From an uncultured Amylibacter sp. (GTDB lineage Bacteria; Pseudomonadota; Alphaproteobacteria; Rhodobacterales; Rhodobacteraceae), in NCBI GenBank assembly GCA_959347345.1, contig OY365738.1, forward strand, positions 1,364,001-1,428,000: a stretch of 64,000 nt of DNA, given 5' to 3'. Shown in pieces: positions 6,690-16,875 of this stretch. The notes beneath the pieces are model-generated. The model was not told the DNA's origin. It ran no database searches and saw only the letters and a list, made by a program, of their open reading frames with translations. Positions within the stretch are counted from its first letter, which is position 1. The number at the start of each line of letters is the position of its first letter. The translations under genes and the position numbers were made by a program.

Positions 6690-8509
6690 TTTTTCATAAA
6701 CGCATCAATTTTTTCATCCAAGGTCTTCACGGCTTTTGTTCCCACCTCTTCATAAAACTCTTCATTGCTTAATGGCCACAGGGTTGAATCCAAACCCTTC
6801 GCATGGGTCACCAGAAACGGCGAAGTGGTTAAACACCGCACTGGCTCTCGTCTTAAATAAATATCAATCTGGTCGTCTTTTTGAACCAAATCACGGGTAT
6901 CATTGATTGGATAATCGGCGATTTTTTGCAAAATAGCCCGTGGATACACCCCATAAACCATTGATACAAAATAATCCAAATAGATAAACCGTAGCCCTTT
7001 GTAATCGCGCACATCCAAAACATTTGCATGGGGGGGGATATCAACCAGAATTCCCGAAAACACATCCCACCCGTCATTTTCCGCCAAATACTCTTTAATA
7101 ATCGCGCGATGCGCCTTATGGTCTTTGGAAAAATCGGCATCATCCTCAAATATCTGTACGGTTTCAAACCCTGCATCCAACGCCTTTTGCGCCATGTATT
7201 TATAGCTCATCGCGCACCCAATCCAACCCGTGCGATAGCGCAAGCCGTCAAAAATATAAACATCGGGGTTTTGCGCCAGTGCGTATGCCCGCCGAGCCCC
7301 GTTTTCGGGCAAGCCCAGCATTATTTTATCGGTGGGCAGGGTGAAATCCTCCGTCAGCCGATAAAACTGCGCATAATCAATCATCCCTATCGCCAATAAC
7401 GCCCGATAAAACCGAAACCGCGCCTGCGCCATCAAATCAATCGGCAGAACGGGCGAGCCAGCCTCCGCCAGCTCTGCCTTTATTGCCGCGACCAAAGCCT
7501 CCACATCATCCATCGGGCAGAAGCGCACGCAGGGGGCAAAATCGCGGTTTTTATCCTCATCAATACCGCGTTCGGATACGACACGCGCACCCAAGGACAA
7601 GGCCTCTGATATCCGTGTGGTTTCCAAGAGTGCGTTTTCATAAAAATGGATATTGACGACAACGGGGGCTTGGCGGATAATATCGCGCATTTCCTCGCCA
7701 TACACATCGCATACGGATTTGACGCGGAATTCTTTGCCCAGCCGTTTCAAGATTTTATTACGGCGGGGATTATACGCGCCATAAAATAACACATCAAAAT
7801 CGGGGGATTTTGCCCCTAGTTTTTTGAGTGGTTTTTTAGGTGGTTTTTTGGGGGTCATATAATCGGCGATTGGCGCGATGGTCAGCTCGAATATATCGCG
7901 GTAGGATATGCCGTTATCCTGTAAGAACTGGATATTATCGCTGGAATAATCAAACACGGCCAGCGATTGCGATAAATCATCCATGTAGGCATCACTGAAC
8001 CAGTCTGAGCGGGTGTTTTGTTCCAACTGGAAGACGATTCGTTTCATCGGCGGGGGCAGGGATTCAAAGGTTTGCGGACACAGAACGATGTAAAAGTCAT
8101 CGTTATAGACCATCGGGTTGTGCAATAACACCTGCACCTTTAATCCAAGCGGGGCAAGCAACGACGCAAACACCCGTGCGTTATAGTCGGCGTGCCGAGT
8201 CGTAAGGATTGTGACGGTTTTCACTTTCATTAATTTATTGTTTTTGATGATGTCATCGCGCATTTTGTCCAAGGACTCGGTTTTGAAATGCTGACGGGCG
8301 GTGAAACCGATAGTAATCCAAGGGGCGAAATGCGGGCGCGGGCGACCGTTTTTTTTAAAAACCAAGCGGTGAAAGATAGGGCGTGGTTGTTTCAAAACCC
8401 CGCTTTTTTTAAACAGCAAACGGCGCACCCATCTACGCGGGCGATGGTCGCTATGAAACGCGAGCTTTTGGGGTGAAAAATGGCGCAAGTTCGTATTCCT
8501 TTTTATCAT
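6686..8509 (-). CDS. Two-domain glycosyltransferase (CgeB/GT1-like plus GT25-like)
   Basis: A protein of 607 residues with two parts. Residues about 95-345 look like a GT-B type transferase of the CgeB-like group: FDVLFYGAYNPRRNKIL near 235, then VVNIHFYENALLETTRISEAL, whose E-x7-E arrangement is the nucleotide-sugar binding region. Residues about 395-600 look like family 25 (LPS glycosyltransferase): GCAMSYKYMAQKAL, then VQIFEDDADF with the acidic metal-binding motif, then YGVYPRAI. The N-terminal 90 residues are basic (RRWVRRLLFKK, PRPIFHRLVFKKNGRPRP). A shorter start at KLMKVKTVT (near residue 93) is possible. Together with rfbA it suggests surface-glycan assembly. Confidence 0.75.
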   Translation of the reverse strand: MIKRNTNLRHFSPQKLAFHSDHRPRRWVRRLLFKKSGVLKQPRPIFHRLVFKKNGRPRPHFAPWITIGFTARQHFKTESLDKMRDDIIKNNKLMKVKTVTILTTRHADYNARVFASLLAPLGLKVQVLLHNPMVYNDDFYIVLCPQTFESLPPPMKRIVFQLEQNTRSDWFSDAYMDDLSQSLAVFDYSSDNIQFLQDNGISYRDIFELTIAPIADYMTPKKPPKKPLKKLGAKSPDFDVLFYGAYNPRRNKILKRLGKEFRVKSVCDVYGEEMRDIIRQAPVVVNIHFYENALLETTRISEALSLGARVVSERGIDEDKNRDFAPCVRFCPMDDVEALVAAIKAELAEAGSPVLPIDLMAQARFRFYRALLAIGMIDYAQFYRLTEDFTLPTDKIMLGLPENGARRAYALAQNPDVYIFDGLRYRTGWIGCAMSYKYMAQKALDAGFETVQIFEDDADFSKDHKAHRAIIKEYLAENDGWDVFSGILVDIPPHANVLDVRDYKGLRFIYLDYFVSMVYGVYPRAILQKIADYPINDTRDLVQKDDQIDIYLRREPVRCLTTSPFLVTHAKGLDSTLWPLSNEEFYEEVGTKAVKTLDEKIDAFMKN

Positions 8510-8560
8510 ACCCTATACCACATTTGGGCGAGACGTAAAGATTAAAAACCCGCGAGACAT

Positions 8561-8595
8561 AAAAAAACGCACGCCCGTTGGTGTTCGGGCGTGCG
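8561..8595 (-). terminator. Intrinsic terminator of the repeat lipoprotein gene
   Basis: On the minus strand the arms 8595-8586 and 8577-8568 (CGCACGCCCG / CGGGCGTGCG) pair over 10 bp with an 8-base loop, followed by a run of seven T (8567-8561). It lies about 70 bases after the stop at 8668. This is a textbook rho-independent terminator. Confidence 0.85.
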
Positions 8596-8667
8596 CGTCC
8601 TTTTCTTTGAAAAGGTTTTTTTAAGATGGCGAGCCAGCGCGAAGACGCGCCCGCTCACCTTTATTAA

Positions 8668-11076
8668 CTAGGGTTTGACAGCAAAGCCACCAGCATAACC
8701 AGTCGCGCCTACAGCAGTGCTAATGAATGCGCCAACCGCACCGTTTGCACCGATAAGACCTGTAAGAGTCCCAGGTCCAGTCGTACCACCACTAACAGCA
8801 AGCAAAAGCCCAGCTGCAGTATTGGCAGCGTCAGGACTATAAGCAACAAACCCAGAAATCACGCCAGCAGTATTATATGTACCATTGATGTGATAAGCAG
8901 GGGAGGCATCAATAGTAGTAGAAGCTGCTACACCAGACGCTACGCTACCAGTGATTGTAGTATTTACAAAATCAACTGTAAGACTGATAGTCTTTGATTC
9001 AGTTAGATAAGGAGCAACACCGACCGCTTGGAACGGTCCTGTCCAAACTACACTTGACCCAGACGTTGGCACAGGTGCACCTAGATTTGTGTCACTATGC
9101 AAACCTGCAAAAAAGCTGGCTGTACTAGCAGCAACTACGTGCGTAGAAAGCAACACGCCACCAGTTATGTCTGTATCTTCAACACTTGTATAAACCGCTC
9201 CACTAGGTGCGTTTGTCAAAGCAGTTGCTGAAGTCGCGCCCAAAAATGCATTTCCAGTTGTTGTTGGAACTGCAGAAAGAACAGTAGCTGTCCAATCGGA
9301 ATATTCCACAACAGGAGCAACATACGCTACCAGAGCATCAGCTGCATCAGTAGCATTGGGAGTCGTTGATACAACAAACCCACCAGCATAACCATCGGTC
9401 GCGTCTTCTGCATTGCTATAGAAAGCACCAACCGCACCATTTGCACCGATAAGACCTGAAAGTACCCCAAGTCCATCCGTTGCAGGTGAAGCAGCATCAG
9501 TCGCAAGCGCGGCGGTAAGTGCCAAACCAGCAGCCGTAAGCGCAGCAGGACGAGCAGTAGCAGCCGATAAATCACTATAAAGAACATTACCAGTTATCAC
9601 ACCATTCTCATCATACGTACCAGAGACGTAATAAGATGTACCAGTGAAGGCATCGCCATTGGTATTCGCTCCAACAAGACCTATGATTGTACTATCAGCA
9701 GTTGCACTATAAGTAACCGTCAACGCGAATGCTTTTGCAGCCGTTGCATAATCACCAGTACCGACCGCTTGGAACAAACCATTCCAAGTGGCTGTGGCTG
9801 GTGCTGCACTTATAGGCGCACCCAAATCCGTGGTACTATGCAAACCTGCAAAATAACGCGCTTCGGTTGTCGCACCAGTGGTAAAGAATGCAACGCCATT
9901 AGTGGCAGCGCCACCCAAACGTACACCATCCGTACCAGCAACACCAGCATTCGCAGCTGAATCACCAGCTGCACCCTGCACGGTATCAACTTTTTCAGTA
10001 ATTACCTCAGCAAGGTTAAGCGTTTCAACCGTTACACCAGTAGAAGGCGCACCTGTTAGACCAGTTGCCGTACCTGCCAAGAAAGCATTGTCAGTTATGA
10101 CAGCAGCTTGCGTAGCACCAGCTGCCCAATCGGCATATACAACATCAGGGTCATCACCACCGACATTGGCAGCTGTTGTTGCAACAAACCCACCGGCATA
10201 ACCATCCGCGCCGTTTGCAGTACTATAGAAAGCACCAAGCGCACCGTTTGCACCGATAAGACCTGAAAGTGTCCCAACTCCATCCGTTGCAGGTGAAACT
10301 GCACCAGTCGCAACCGCAGCAGCAAGAGCCACACCAGCAGCAGTAAGAGCAGCATCAGCATCAGCAGCAGCCGAGAAGTCACCAAAAATGATGTCGCCAG
10401 TTATCACACCAGCAGCAAAGTCACCGACGAAGAAGTAAGACATAACGTCAGTGGCAGATGCATCATCACCCGTAAGTGGAATAATCGCACTGACTTGAGA
10501 GTTTGTGAAATCAACATCAAGTTCAAAGTCTCTTTCAACTGCATTAGCACCGACCGCTTGGAATATACCATTCCAAGTACCAGCGGCTGTTGCTGTGACT
10601 AAAGGTACACCCACATCTGCGCCAGCAACCACACCTGCAAAATAACGCAAGTCAGCATCAACGGTCGCACCATTGGTAGCGAATGCAACACCATTAGTGG
10701 CAGCACCACCGAAAGTTACGGGATTAGCACCCTTACTTGTACCAGGTACGGCATCAACTCTGCCTGTAACTTCATAGGCTAGGTTAAGAGTTTCAACCGT
10801 TGCAGCAGTAGGCACACCTGTTAGAGTGACGGGCGTATCTGCTGCACCTCCGGTACCTGCAATCGCTGCCACACCTGCCAAAAAGGCATTTGCGGTGTCA
10901 TCAGTTGCAATTGTTGTACCCGCAGCCCATTCAGTATAAGTAACGGGGTCCGGTACAACAACTGGAGTGGTCCCAGTAGGAGCCGCGGCTTTTGTGCCTC
11001 CGCCGCAACCCGCCGTAATAGCAACAAGGCTACTAGCAAGGGTAAGCGTTAGCAATTTATTCGTTTTCAGTTTCAT
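8668..11076 (-). CDS. Large surface-type lipoprotein with three tandem barrel-like repeats
   Basis: A protein of 802 residues. The start at 11076 (MKLKTNKLLTLTLASSL) follows AAAAGGAAATGAAAAA and opens a lipoprotein signal peptide with lipobox ITAGC, so Cys-23 is probably lipidated. A short Pro/Thr linker follows. Then come three homologous modules, roughly residues 45-310, 311-590 and 591-802. Each has a YxxW start, YFAGL-S-TDLGAP, TWNGxFQAVG, a GTY-ENGVITGNV hairpin and an end motif LSGLIGANGAVGAF-(x8-12)-YAGGF. The closing pattern resembles the eight-stranded barrels of TbpB-like and Slam-dependent surface lipoproteins; that link is my inference. The same module ends the lipoprotein at 44010-45497. 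Function is unknown; ligand binding or adhesion at the surface is plausible. Very rich in Ala, Gly and Thr. Confidence 0.75.
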   Translation of the reverse strand: MKLKTNKLLTLTLASSLVAITAGCGGGTKAAAPTGTTPVVVPDPVTYTEWAAGTTIATDDTANAFLAGVAAIAGTGGAADTPVTLTGVPTAATVETLNLAYEVTGRVDAVPGTSKGANPVTFGGAATNGVAFATNGATVDADLRYFAGVVAGADVGVPLVTATAAGTWNGIFQAVGANAVERDFELDVDFTNSQVSAIIPLTGDDASATDVMSYFFVGDFAAGVITGDIIFGDFSAAADADAALTAAGVALAAAVATGAVSPATDGVGTLSGLIGANGALGAFYSTANGADGYAGGFVATTAANVGGDDPDVVYADWAAGATQAAVITDNAFLAGTATGLTGAPSTGVTVETLNLAEVITEKVDTVQGAAGDSAANAGVAGTDGVRLGGAATNGVAFFTTGATTEARYFAGLHSTTDLGAPISAAPATATWNGLFQAVGTGDYATAAKAFALTVTYSATADSTIIGLVGANTNGDAFTGTSYYVSGTYDENGVITGNVLYSDLSAATARPAALTAAGLALTAALATDAASPATDGLGVLSGLIGANGAVGAFYSNAEDATDGYAGGFVVSTTPNATDAADALVAYVAPVVEYSDWTATVLSAVPTTTGNAFLGATSATALTNAPSGAVYTSVEDTDITGGVLLSTHVVAASTASFFAGLHSDTNLGAPVPTSGSSVVWTGPFQAVGVAPYLTESKTISLTVDFVNTTITGSVASGVAASTTIDASPAYHINGTYNTAGVISGFVAYSPDAANTAAGLLLAVSGGTTGPGTLTGLIGANGAVGAFISTAVGATGYAGGFAVKP

Positions 11077-11375
11077 TTTTTCATTTCCTTTTGATTCGAA
11101 AAATTTACGATTTATTTCGAACTGTTTTAATGTGCGCGACAAAAACAATTCATCGCATGTGTAAGGGCAAGCTACACGCTTATTTAACAAATGTTAAGTA
11201 GTTTTTGATGCTTTCAAGCTCTTTTTAATGCTTTTTATGCATTTTTGTGGCAAAATTCACACATATTTGCCCGAATCACTATGTTTATACTATGTAAATT
11301 TGTGAAAAATCGTGAAAAATTTGGGAAATTCGCGTTTTTATCACAATCCACCATCATAATCTTATCATAATCTTA

Positions 11376-14183
11376 TCACAGTCTTCCGTGGCAATGCTTG
11401 AACTTCTTACCCGAATCACACGGGCATTTATCATTCCTACCGACTCCCGCGAATTTCTTCTTATTTTCAAGATGGGGATTCGGAGTATCCGCCCCCGATT
11501 CGCCCGCCGATTCGCCTAACCGTGCATCACCCTCCGCCGTCTCTTCCATCTGGCGACGCATCATATCTTGCTGTTCTTCTGGCGTGGGACGGCGAACAAT
11601 CGCCAAAGTACGGGTTAAATCCGCCCGCAAGCTATCCAACATGGTTTCAAACAGGGCAAACGCCTCGGTCTTATATTCATTTAACGGATCACGCTGAGCA
11701 TACCCGCGCATCCCAACAACCGAACGCAAATGTTCCAAGCTGAGCAAATGCTCGCGCCATTTCAAATCAATCGTCCGCAATAAAAAGTGTTTTTCCGCAT
11801 TGCGCATGTCATCCGCGCCGATATCAACCGCCTTTCGCGCCATCATCTCATCGGCTTGGTGGGCGATTTTCTCTCGCAAATCGTCTTCGTTCATACCCTC
11901 CTGTTTCACCCATTCTTCAATAGGGAAATCCACGCGGAAAGTATCGCGCAGTTGCGTTTGCATCGAGTCCACATCCCATTGTTCGACATAGCCACCCACG
12001 GGAATCGTGTCATCCAAAATATCATCTATCACCTCATACCGCATGTCTTTCACGATTTCGGACAGGTTTTCCACTTGCATAATCGTGCGCCTTTGTTCAA
12101 AAATAACCTTGCGCTGGTCGTTCATAACATCATCAAACTTTAACAGTTGCTTGCGAATGTCAAAGTTCCGCGATTCCACTTTGGCTTGGGCTTTTTCCAG
12201 TGATTTATTGACCCAAGGGTGGGTTATAGCCTCGCCCTCCACCATGCCCAAACGCCCCAACATGGAATCCAGTTTGGTAGAGCCGAAAATCCGCATCAAA
12301 TCGTCTTCCAATGATAATAAAAACGCCGACCGCCCAGGATCACCCTGCCGTCCAGACCGCCCGCGTAGCTGATTATCAATCCGCCGAGATTCATGCCGTT
12401 CTGTCGCCAAAACATACAGCCCGCCTGCCTGTAAAGCCTTTTCCTTATCCTGTGCAATATCCGCCTTTATGGATTCCGCCAGCGCGGTTTCATCCACGTT
12501 TTTCTTATCGCCGATTTCTGCACGAAGGCGCATATCAAAGTTCCCGCCCAGTTGAATATCCGTACCGCGACCCGCCATGTTCGTGGCAATAGTCACCGCC
12601 CCCGATACCCCTGCATTGGCAACGATAGACGCTTCTTGTTCATGAAACCTTGCGTTCAAAACATGATGGGGAATGCCGTTTTTCTGCTGGGCGAGGGTTT
12701 CCAACGCCGTTGCATCCTCAATAAACGGGGTGGCTTCTTTTTCTTTGTAAGTCTCTGCCAAGGTTCGCAATTCCTTTGCCATGCGTTTTAATTCGGCGGG
12801 TTTTTTCAATAACTCCGATAGGTATTCGGATTTCTCAATGGAAACCGTGCCGACCAGAATCGGTTGCCCTTTCAAATGCGCCTTGGCTATTTCACAAATC
12901 ACGGTGCGGTATTTTTCCGCCGCGGTGCGATAAATCGCGTCATCATCATCAATACGACAAATCGGCTGATTTGTTGGGATTTCCACAACGCCTAGCCCGT
13001 AAATCTGCCCGAATTCCTCGGCTTCGGTCTGGGCTGTCCCCGTCATCCCCGCCAATTTATCGTATAAGCGGAAGTAATTTTGGAAAGTAATAGACGCAAG
13101 CGTAGAGTTTTCTGGCAAAATCTCCACCCCCTCTTTCGCCTCTACCGCCTGATGTAGCCCATCACCCATACGCCGCCCCGCCATCATGCGCCCCGTGAAT
13201 TCATCAATCAAAACGACCTTATTATCGCGGACGATATAATTCTGGTCTTTTTTATACAAGGTATGGGCGCGCAGGCCGTTGTTAATATGATGCACCACGC
13301 TGGTGCTTTCGGGATCATAGAGCGATTGCCCCTCGGGCAGAACCCCCATCTCTAACAACGCCGCCTCGATAAAATCGTTGCCTTCATCGGTTAAATTGAC
13401 GCTCCGCGATTTTTCATCCAAAATATAATGGTCTTCGGTTAATTTTGGGATTAGAGCGTTTAGGGTTGTATAAAGCTCTGACCTATCCTCGGCCTGTCCC
13501 GATATAACCAAAGGCGTTCGTGCCTCGTCAATCAGGATACTATCCACCTCATCCACTATTGCATAAAAATGCTCGCGTTGCATCATTTGCGATAGGTCGG
13601 ATTTCATATTATCGCGGAGGTAATCAAACCCCAGCTCGTTATTGGTGGCATAGGTCACATCCGCCAGATACGCGGCGCGTTTATCGGTTTCAGACATATT
13701 GGGAACGGCAACCCCCGTTTCCATACCCAGAAACGAATAAACCTGCCCCATCCATTCGGCATCGCGCCGTGCCAAATAATCATTAACCGTGACAACATGC
13801 ACGCCTTTACCCATCAGGGCGTTAAGATACACGGGGAAAACCCCCGCTAGGGTTTTGCCTTCGCCTGTTTTCATCTCTGATATATTGCCCTTATGCAGGA
13901 ATATCCCGCCCAAAAGCTGCACATCGTATGCACGGAGTCCCAAGGTACGCAAGGCAGCCTCTCGCACCACCGCAAAAGCCTCAACCAGCAAATCATCCAA
14001 GGTCGCGCCTTGTTCCAATCGCGCCTTAAACGCAGGGGTTTTTGCCTGTATTTCCTCATCAGATAGGGCGGATATTTCAGGCTCCATCGCGTTAATAGCC
14101 TTAACAAGACCGCTTTGCGTCTTTAACATACGCCCATTATGCGTGCCGAACAGTTGTCCGAAAACCGAATCAAACCCTAACAT
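11376..14183 (-). CDS. secA: Preprotein translocase ATPase SecA
   Basis: Motor ATPase that drives unfolded preproteins through SecYEG. The start at 14183 ([13 protein letters not shown]) follows GGAGCAAAGAAA; an in-frame ATG six codons upstream is less likely. Length 935 residues is normal. Visible landmarks are [10 protein letters not shown] (Walker A, near 105), [16 protein letters not shown] (Walker B, near 210), [11 protein letters not shown] (nucleotide-binding domain 2), [18 protein letters not shown], and the C-terminal zinc-binding SecB/lipid site [17 protein letters not shown]. It diverges from ppiC across a 112-base gap. Confidence 0.98.
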   Translation of the reverse strand: MLGFDSVFGQLFGTHNGRMLKTQSGLVKAINAMEPEISALSDEEIQAKTPAFKARLEQGATLDDLLVEAFAVVREAALRTLGLRAYDVQLLGGIFLHKGNISEMKTGEGKTLAGVFPVYLNALMGKGVHVVTVNDYLARRDAEWMGQVYSFLGMETGVAVPNMSETDKRAAYLADVTYATNNELGFDYLRDNMKSDLSQMMQREHFYAIVDEVDSILIDEARTPLVISGQAEDRSELYTTLNALIPKLTEDHYILDEKSRSVNLTDEGNDFIEAALLEMGVLPEGQSLYDPESTSVVHHINNGLRAHTLYKKDQNYIVRDNKVVLIDEFTGRMMAGRRMGDGLHQAVEAKEGVEILPENSTLASITFQNYFRLYDKLAGMTGTAQTEAEEFGQIYGLGVVEIPTNQPICRIDDDDAIYRTAAEKYRTVICEIAKAHLKGQPILVGTVSIEKSEYLSELLKKPAELKRMAKELRTLAETYKEKEATPFIEDATALETLAQQKNGIPHHVLNARFHEQEASIVANAGVSGAVTIATNMAGRGTDIQLGGNFDMRLRAEIGDKKNVDETALAESIKADIAQDKEKALQAGGLYVLATERHESRRIDNQLRGRSGRQGDPGRSAFLLSLEDDLMRIFGSTKLDSMLGRLGMVEGEAITHPWVNKSLEKAQAKVESRNFDIRKQLLKFDDVMNDQRKVIFEQRRTIMQVENLSEIVKDMRYEVIDDILDDTIPVGGYVEQWDVDSMQTQLRDTFRVDFPIEEWVKQEGMNEDDLREKIAHQADEMMARKAVDIGADDMRNAEKHFLLRTIDLKWREHLLSLEHLRSVVGMRGYAQRDPLNEYKTEAFALFETMLDSLRADLTRTLAIVRRPTPEEQQDMMRRQMEETAEGDARLGESAGESGADTPNPHLENKKKFAGVGRNDKCPCDSGKKFKHCHGRL

Positions 14184-14295
14184 TTTCTTTGCTCCAATCA
14201 CAAAATAAAAACTTTTTACCGCTTTTGCCTTGCCTCTATATCCTAATCATAGTAGATAGGCAAGTATTCAAATAATAAAAGGACTTGGTAAATTT

Positions 14296-15168
14296 ATGAC
14301 ACTTTCACGACGGGCAATTTTTGGAATGATAACCTTGCTGGGCTTGGCTCTGGCGGGTTTTTATATGTTTTCACAAAACGGTGGGAAGCCGTTTAATGGC
14401 GGTACGCTGGAGGCTAGCAGTGTTCTGGCAACGGTCAATGGCACGGATATTACTGCCGGGCATTTGATTGTTTTGCTGGATGATTTGCCCGCGCAATACC
14501 AAACTCTGGAGGATGATGTTTTGTTTAACGCTCTGCTGGAACAGATAATTGAACAGACGTTACTGCAACAACAGATGAAGGCGGGGGATTTACGCGGGGA
14601 AATCCTTATCGCCAATAAGGTGCGTAATACGGCGGCTAGTTATGTGATAGAGGGGATAGTGGGGGAGGCGATAACCCCCGATATGATACAGACGGCTTAT
14701 GATGAAGAATACGGTGCGGGTGGCGAGCAGGAATACTCGGCCGCCCATATTTTAATGGATACAGAGGATGAAGCGAAGGCAATTATCCTTGAGCTGACCG
14801 CAGGGGCGGATTTTGCTGAATTGGCAAAGGCTAAATCGACTGGTCCCAGTGGGGCGAGTGGTGGTGATTTGGGCTGGTTCGGTGCGGGTGCGATGGTTGC
14901 CCCGTTTGAGGCGGCGGTTCTGGCGTTGGAGGTGGGCGATATATCCCCCCCCGTGCAAACCCAATTCGGCTGGCATGTTATTATTTTAAAGGATGTGCGG
15001 GAGGTTGCACCGCCGCCGATTGCTTCCGTAACAGAAAAAATCGCAGGACAGATAAGCGGATCTATTGTGGAAAACCATCTGCAAGTCCTACGGAGCCAGT
15101 CACAAATAACCCGTCATGTGGAGGGGCTGGATCCCGCCTTTATCCGTAATAATGATTTGGTGGAATAG
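14296..15168 (+). CDS. Periplasmic parvulin-type peptidyl-prolyl isomerase
   Basis: Membrane-anchored or exported folding catalyst of 290 residues. One N-terminal hydrophobic segment (residues about 8-26) serves as anchor or signal. The region at 45-120 resembles the SurA/PrsA chaperone part. The PpiC domain lies at about 150-235: SAAHILMDTEDEAKAI, GPSGASGGDLGWFGAGAMV and VQTQFGWHVIIL are all standard. Proteins of this type help outer-membrane and periplasmic proteins fold after Sec export, which fits the neighbouring secA. It precedes argJ in the same direction. Confidence 0.92.
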   Translation: MTLSRRAIFGMITLLGLALAGFYMFSQNGGKPFNGGTLEASSVLATVNGTDITAGHLIVLLDDLPAQYQTLEDDVLFNALLEQIIEQTLLQQQMKAGDLRGEILIANKVRNTAASYVIEGIVGEAITPDMIQTAYDEEYGAGGEQEYSAAHILMDTEDEAKAIILELTAGADFAELAKAKSTGPSGASGGDLGWFGAGAMVAPFEAAVLALEVGDISPPVQTQFGWHVIILKDVREVAPPPIASVTEKIAGQISGSIVENHLQVLRSQSQITRHVEGLDPAFIRNNDLVE

Positions 15169-15184
15169 GTGGATAGTCGGCATT

Positions 15185-16453
15185 ATGGGCTCATCTATGA
15201 AAAACTCTGTAAGAATCGCCCCGATGGCAAGTGAATTTCCGCCTATTCCCCCAATAGAGGGGATACTTTTTGCCACAGGTTCGGCAGGGATTTCGGCAGG
15301 GATTACGTATAAAAACCGCGATGATGTGGTGCTGATACACGCCTGTGCGGGCAGTCAAATTGCCGGCGTTTTTACCCGTTCGGCAACGCGGGCGGCATGT
15401 GTTTTGGATTGTCAGAGCAAACTGCCCCCTACCCCCGATAGCACCGATAACGCCCCCGATAAAGCCATAGGAATCGTGGTGAATTCGGGCAATGCCAACG
15501 CTTTTACCGGGGCGCGGGGGCAGGCGAGTGTGGCGGAAATCGTCCGCACAACCGCCGATGTTTTGAAAACCGAGCCAAGCCGTATTTTCACCTCTTCCAC
15601 GGGGGTTATTGGCGAACCACTAGACCCCGCCCCGATATGTGCGATGTTGCCCGATTTACACGATAATTTGCGCGATGATGGGATTGAACCCGCAGCACGG
15701 GCGATTATGACAACCGACACCTTTGCCAAGGGCGCGTTCCGCCATATTAACATAGACGGACAGCCCGTACTTATCGGCGGTTTTGCCAAAGGCTCTGGCA
15801 TGATTGCCCCTGATATGGCGACCATGCTGGCGTATATTTTCACCGATGCGCGGATTGCGCAACCCGACCTGCAAGCTATGCTGACCGCCACAAACGAAAC
15901 CAGTTTTAACGCGATTAGCGTTGATGGCGATACCTCCACCTCTGACGCTTTAATGATGATTGCCACGGGCAAATCGGGCGTGGATGCCAGCGATAACGCG
16001 GCGTTCCGTACCGCCTTGGGCGAAGTCATGCGCGAATTGGCGCAGGCTATTGTAAGGGATGGCGAGGGCGCAACAAAGCTAATAACCATAAAAATAACAG
16101 GTGCAACCAGCCCGCAATCGGCAAAAATCATCGCCCAGAGCATCGCGAACTCCCCCCTTGTTAAAACCGCAATCGCGGGGGAAGACCCGAATTGGGGGCG
16201 GATAGTCATGGCAGTGGGCAAAGCAGGGCAACCCGCCGACCGCGATAAATTGCGGATTTGGTTTGGCGATATTTTGGTGGCAGAACACGGCGCGGTGGCG
16301 GGCGGTTATGATGAGAAAACCACCGCCGATTATATGAAAAACGAGCGGATTAATCTGCATGTGGATTTGGCGATTGGCACGGGCGATTTCACCATGTGGA
16401 GCTGTGATTTCACCCACGATTATATCCGTATTAACGCGGATTATCGCTCGTGA
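15185..16453 (+). CDS. argJ: Bifunctional ornithine acetyltransferase / N-acetylglutamate synthase
   Basis: Arginine synthesis: transfers acetyl from N-acetylornithine to glutamate and may also acetylate glutamate from acetyl-CoA. The preferred start is the ATG at 15185 (MGSSMKNS), 16 bases after the ppiC stop; an ATG at 15197 is also possible. The open frame extends further up inside ppiC but without family similarity. The self-cleavage site is visible in KGSGMIAPDMATMLAY: the Thr of ATML becomes the N-terminal nucleophile of the beta chain. GEDPNWGRIVMAVG and the C-terminal DFTHDYIRINADYRS are also family-typical. The end overlaps mutT (GTGA). Confidence 0.96.
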   Translation: MGSSMKNSVRIAPMASEFPPIPPIEGILFATGSAGISAGITYKNRDDVVLIHACAGSQIAGVFTRSATRAACVLDCQSKLPPTPDSTDNAPDKAIGIVVNSGNANAFTGARGQASVAEIVRTTADVLKTEPSRIFTSSTGVIGEPLDPAPICAMLPDLHDNLRDDGIEPAARAIMTTDTFAKGAFRHINIDGQPVLIGGFAKGSGMIAPDMATMLAYIFTDARIAQPDLQAMLTATNETSFNAISVDGDTSTSDALMMIATGKSGVDASDNAAFRTALGEVMRELAQAIVRDGEGATKLITIKITGATSPQSAKIIAQSIANSPLVKTAIAGEDPNWGRIVMAVGKAGQPADRDKLRIWFGDILVAEHGAVAGGYDEKTTADYMKNERINLHVDLAIGTGDFTMWSCDFTHDYIRINADYRS

Positions 16454-16872
16454 CTTTGGTTTTGGTCGTGGCTGCCGTGCTGATTGATGCGGACGGGCGG
16501 GTGCTGTTGGCGCAACGTCCAAAGGGCAAATCAATGGCGGGGTTTTGGGAATTTCCGGGTGGGAAATTGCAGGCAGGTGAAACGCCAGAGTCCGCGTTGA
16601 TACGCGAATTAAATGAAGAGCTGGGGATTCACACGTGGGATTCGTGCCTTGCCCCGATTAGCTTTGCCAGCCATGCTTACACAAATGAGTCTGGGGGTAA
16701 AGATGGCGATTTTCACCTGCTGATGCCAGTGTTTGCCTGTCGCAAGTGGGAGGGTATAGTGCAAGGACGCGAAGGGCAGAGCCTTGCGTGGGTTTGGCCG
16801 AAGGATTTAAAAACCTACCAGATGTTGCCCGCCGACGCACCCCTAATTGCGGTTTTGCGCGATTGGTTGTGA
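16450..16872 (+). CDS. mutT: 8-oxo-dGTP diphosphatase (MutT family)
   Basis: Nudix hydrolase of 140 residues that removes oxidised dGTP from the nucleotide pool. The Nudix box is intact (GGKLQAGETPESALIRELNE-ELGI, residues about 36-59, with the E-x-x-E-E core). Residues FWEFPGGK just before it are typical of MutT. It starts with GTG at 16450, overlapping the argJ stop, so it is coupled to argJ. It converges with hemH, with only three bases between the stops. Confidence 0.93.
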   Translation: MTLVLVVAAVLIDADGRVLLAQRPKGKSMAGFWEFPGGKLQAGETPESALIRELNEELGIHTWDSCLAPISFASHAYTNESGGKDGDFHLLMPVFACRKWEGIVQGREGQSLAWVWPKDLKTYQMLPADAPLIAVLRDWL

Positions 16873-16875
16873 GTC

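Noticed and set aside
15412..16221. Long minus-strand open frame of 269 codons opposite argJ
   Set aside because: It lies wholly within argJ, has no family features, and its amino-acid make-up follows the complement of argJ codons.
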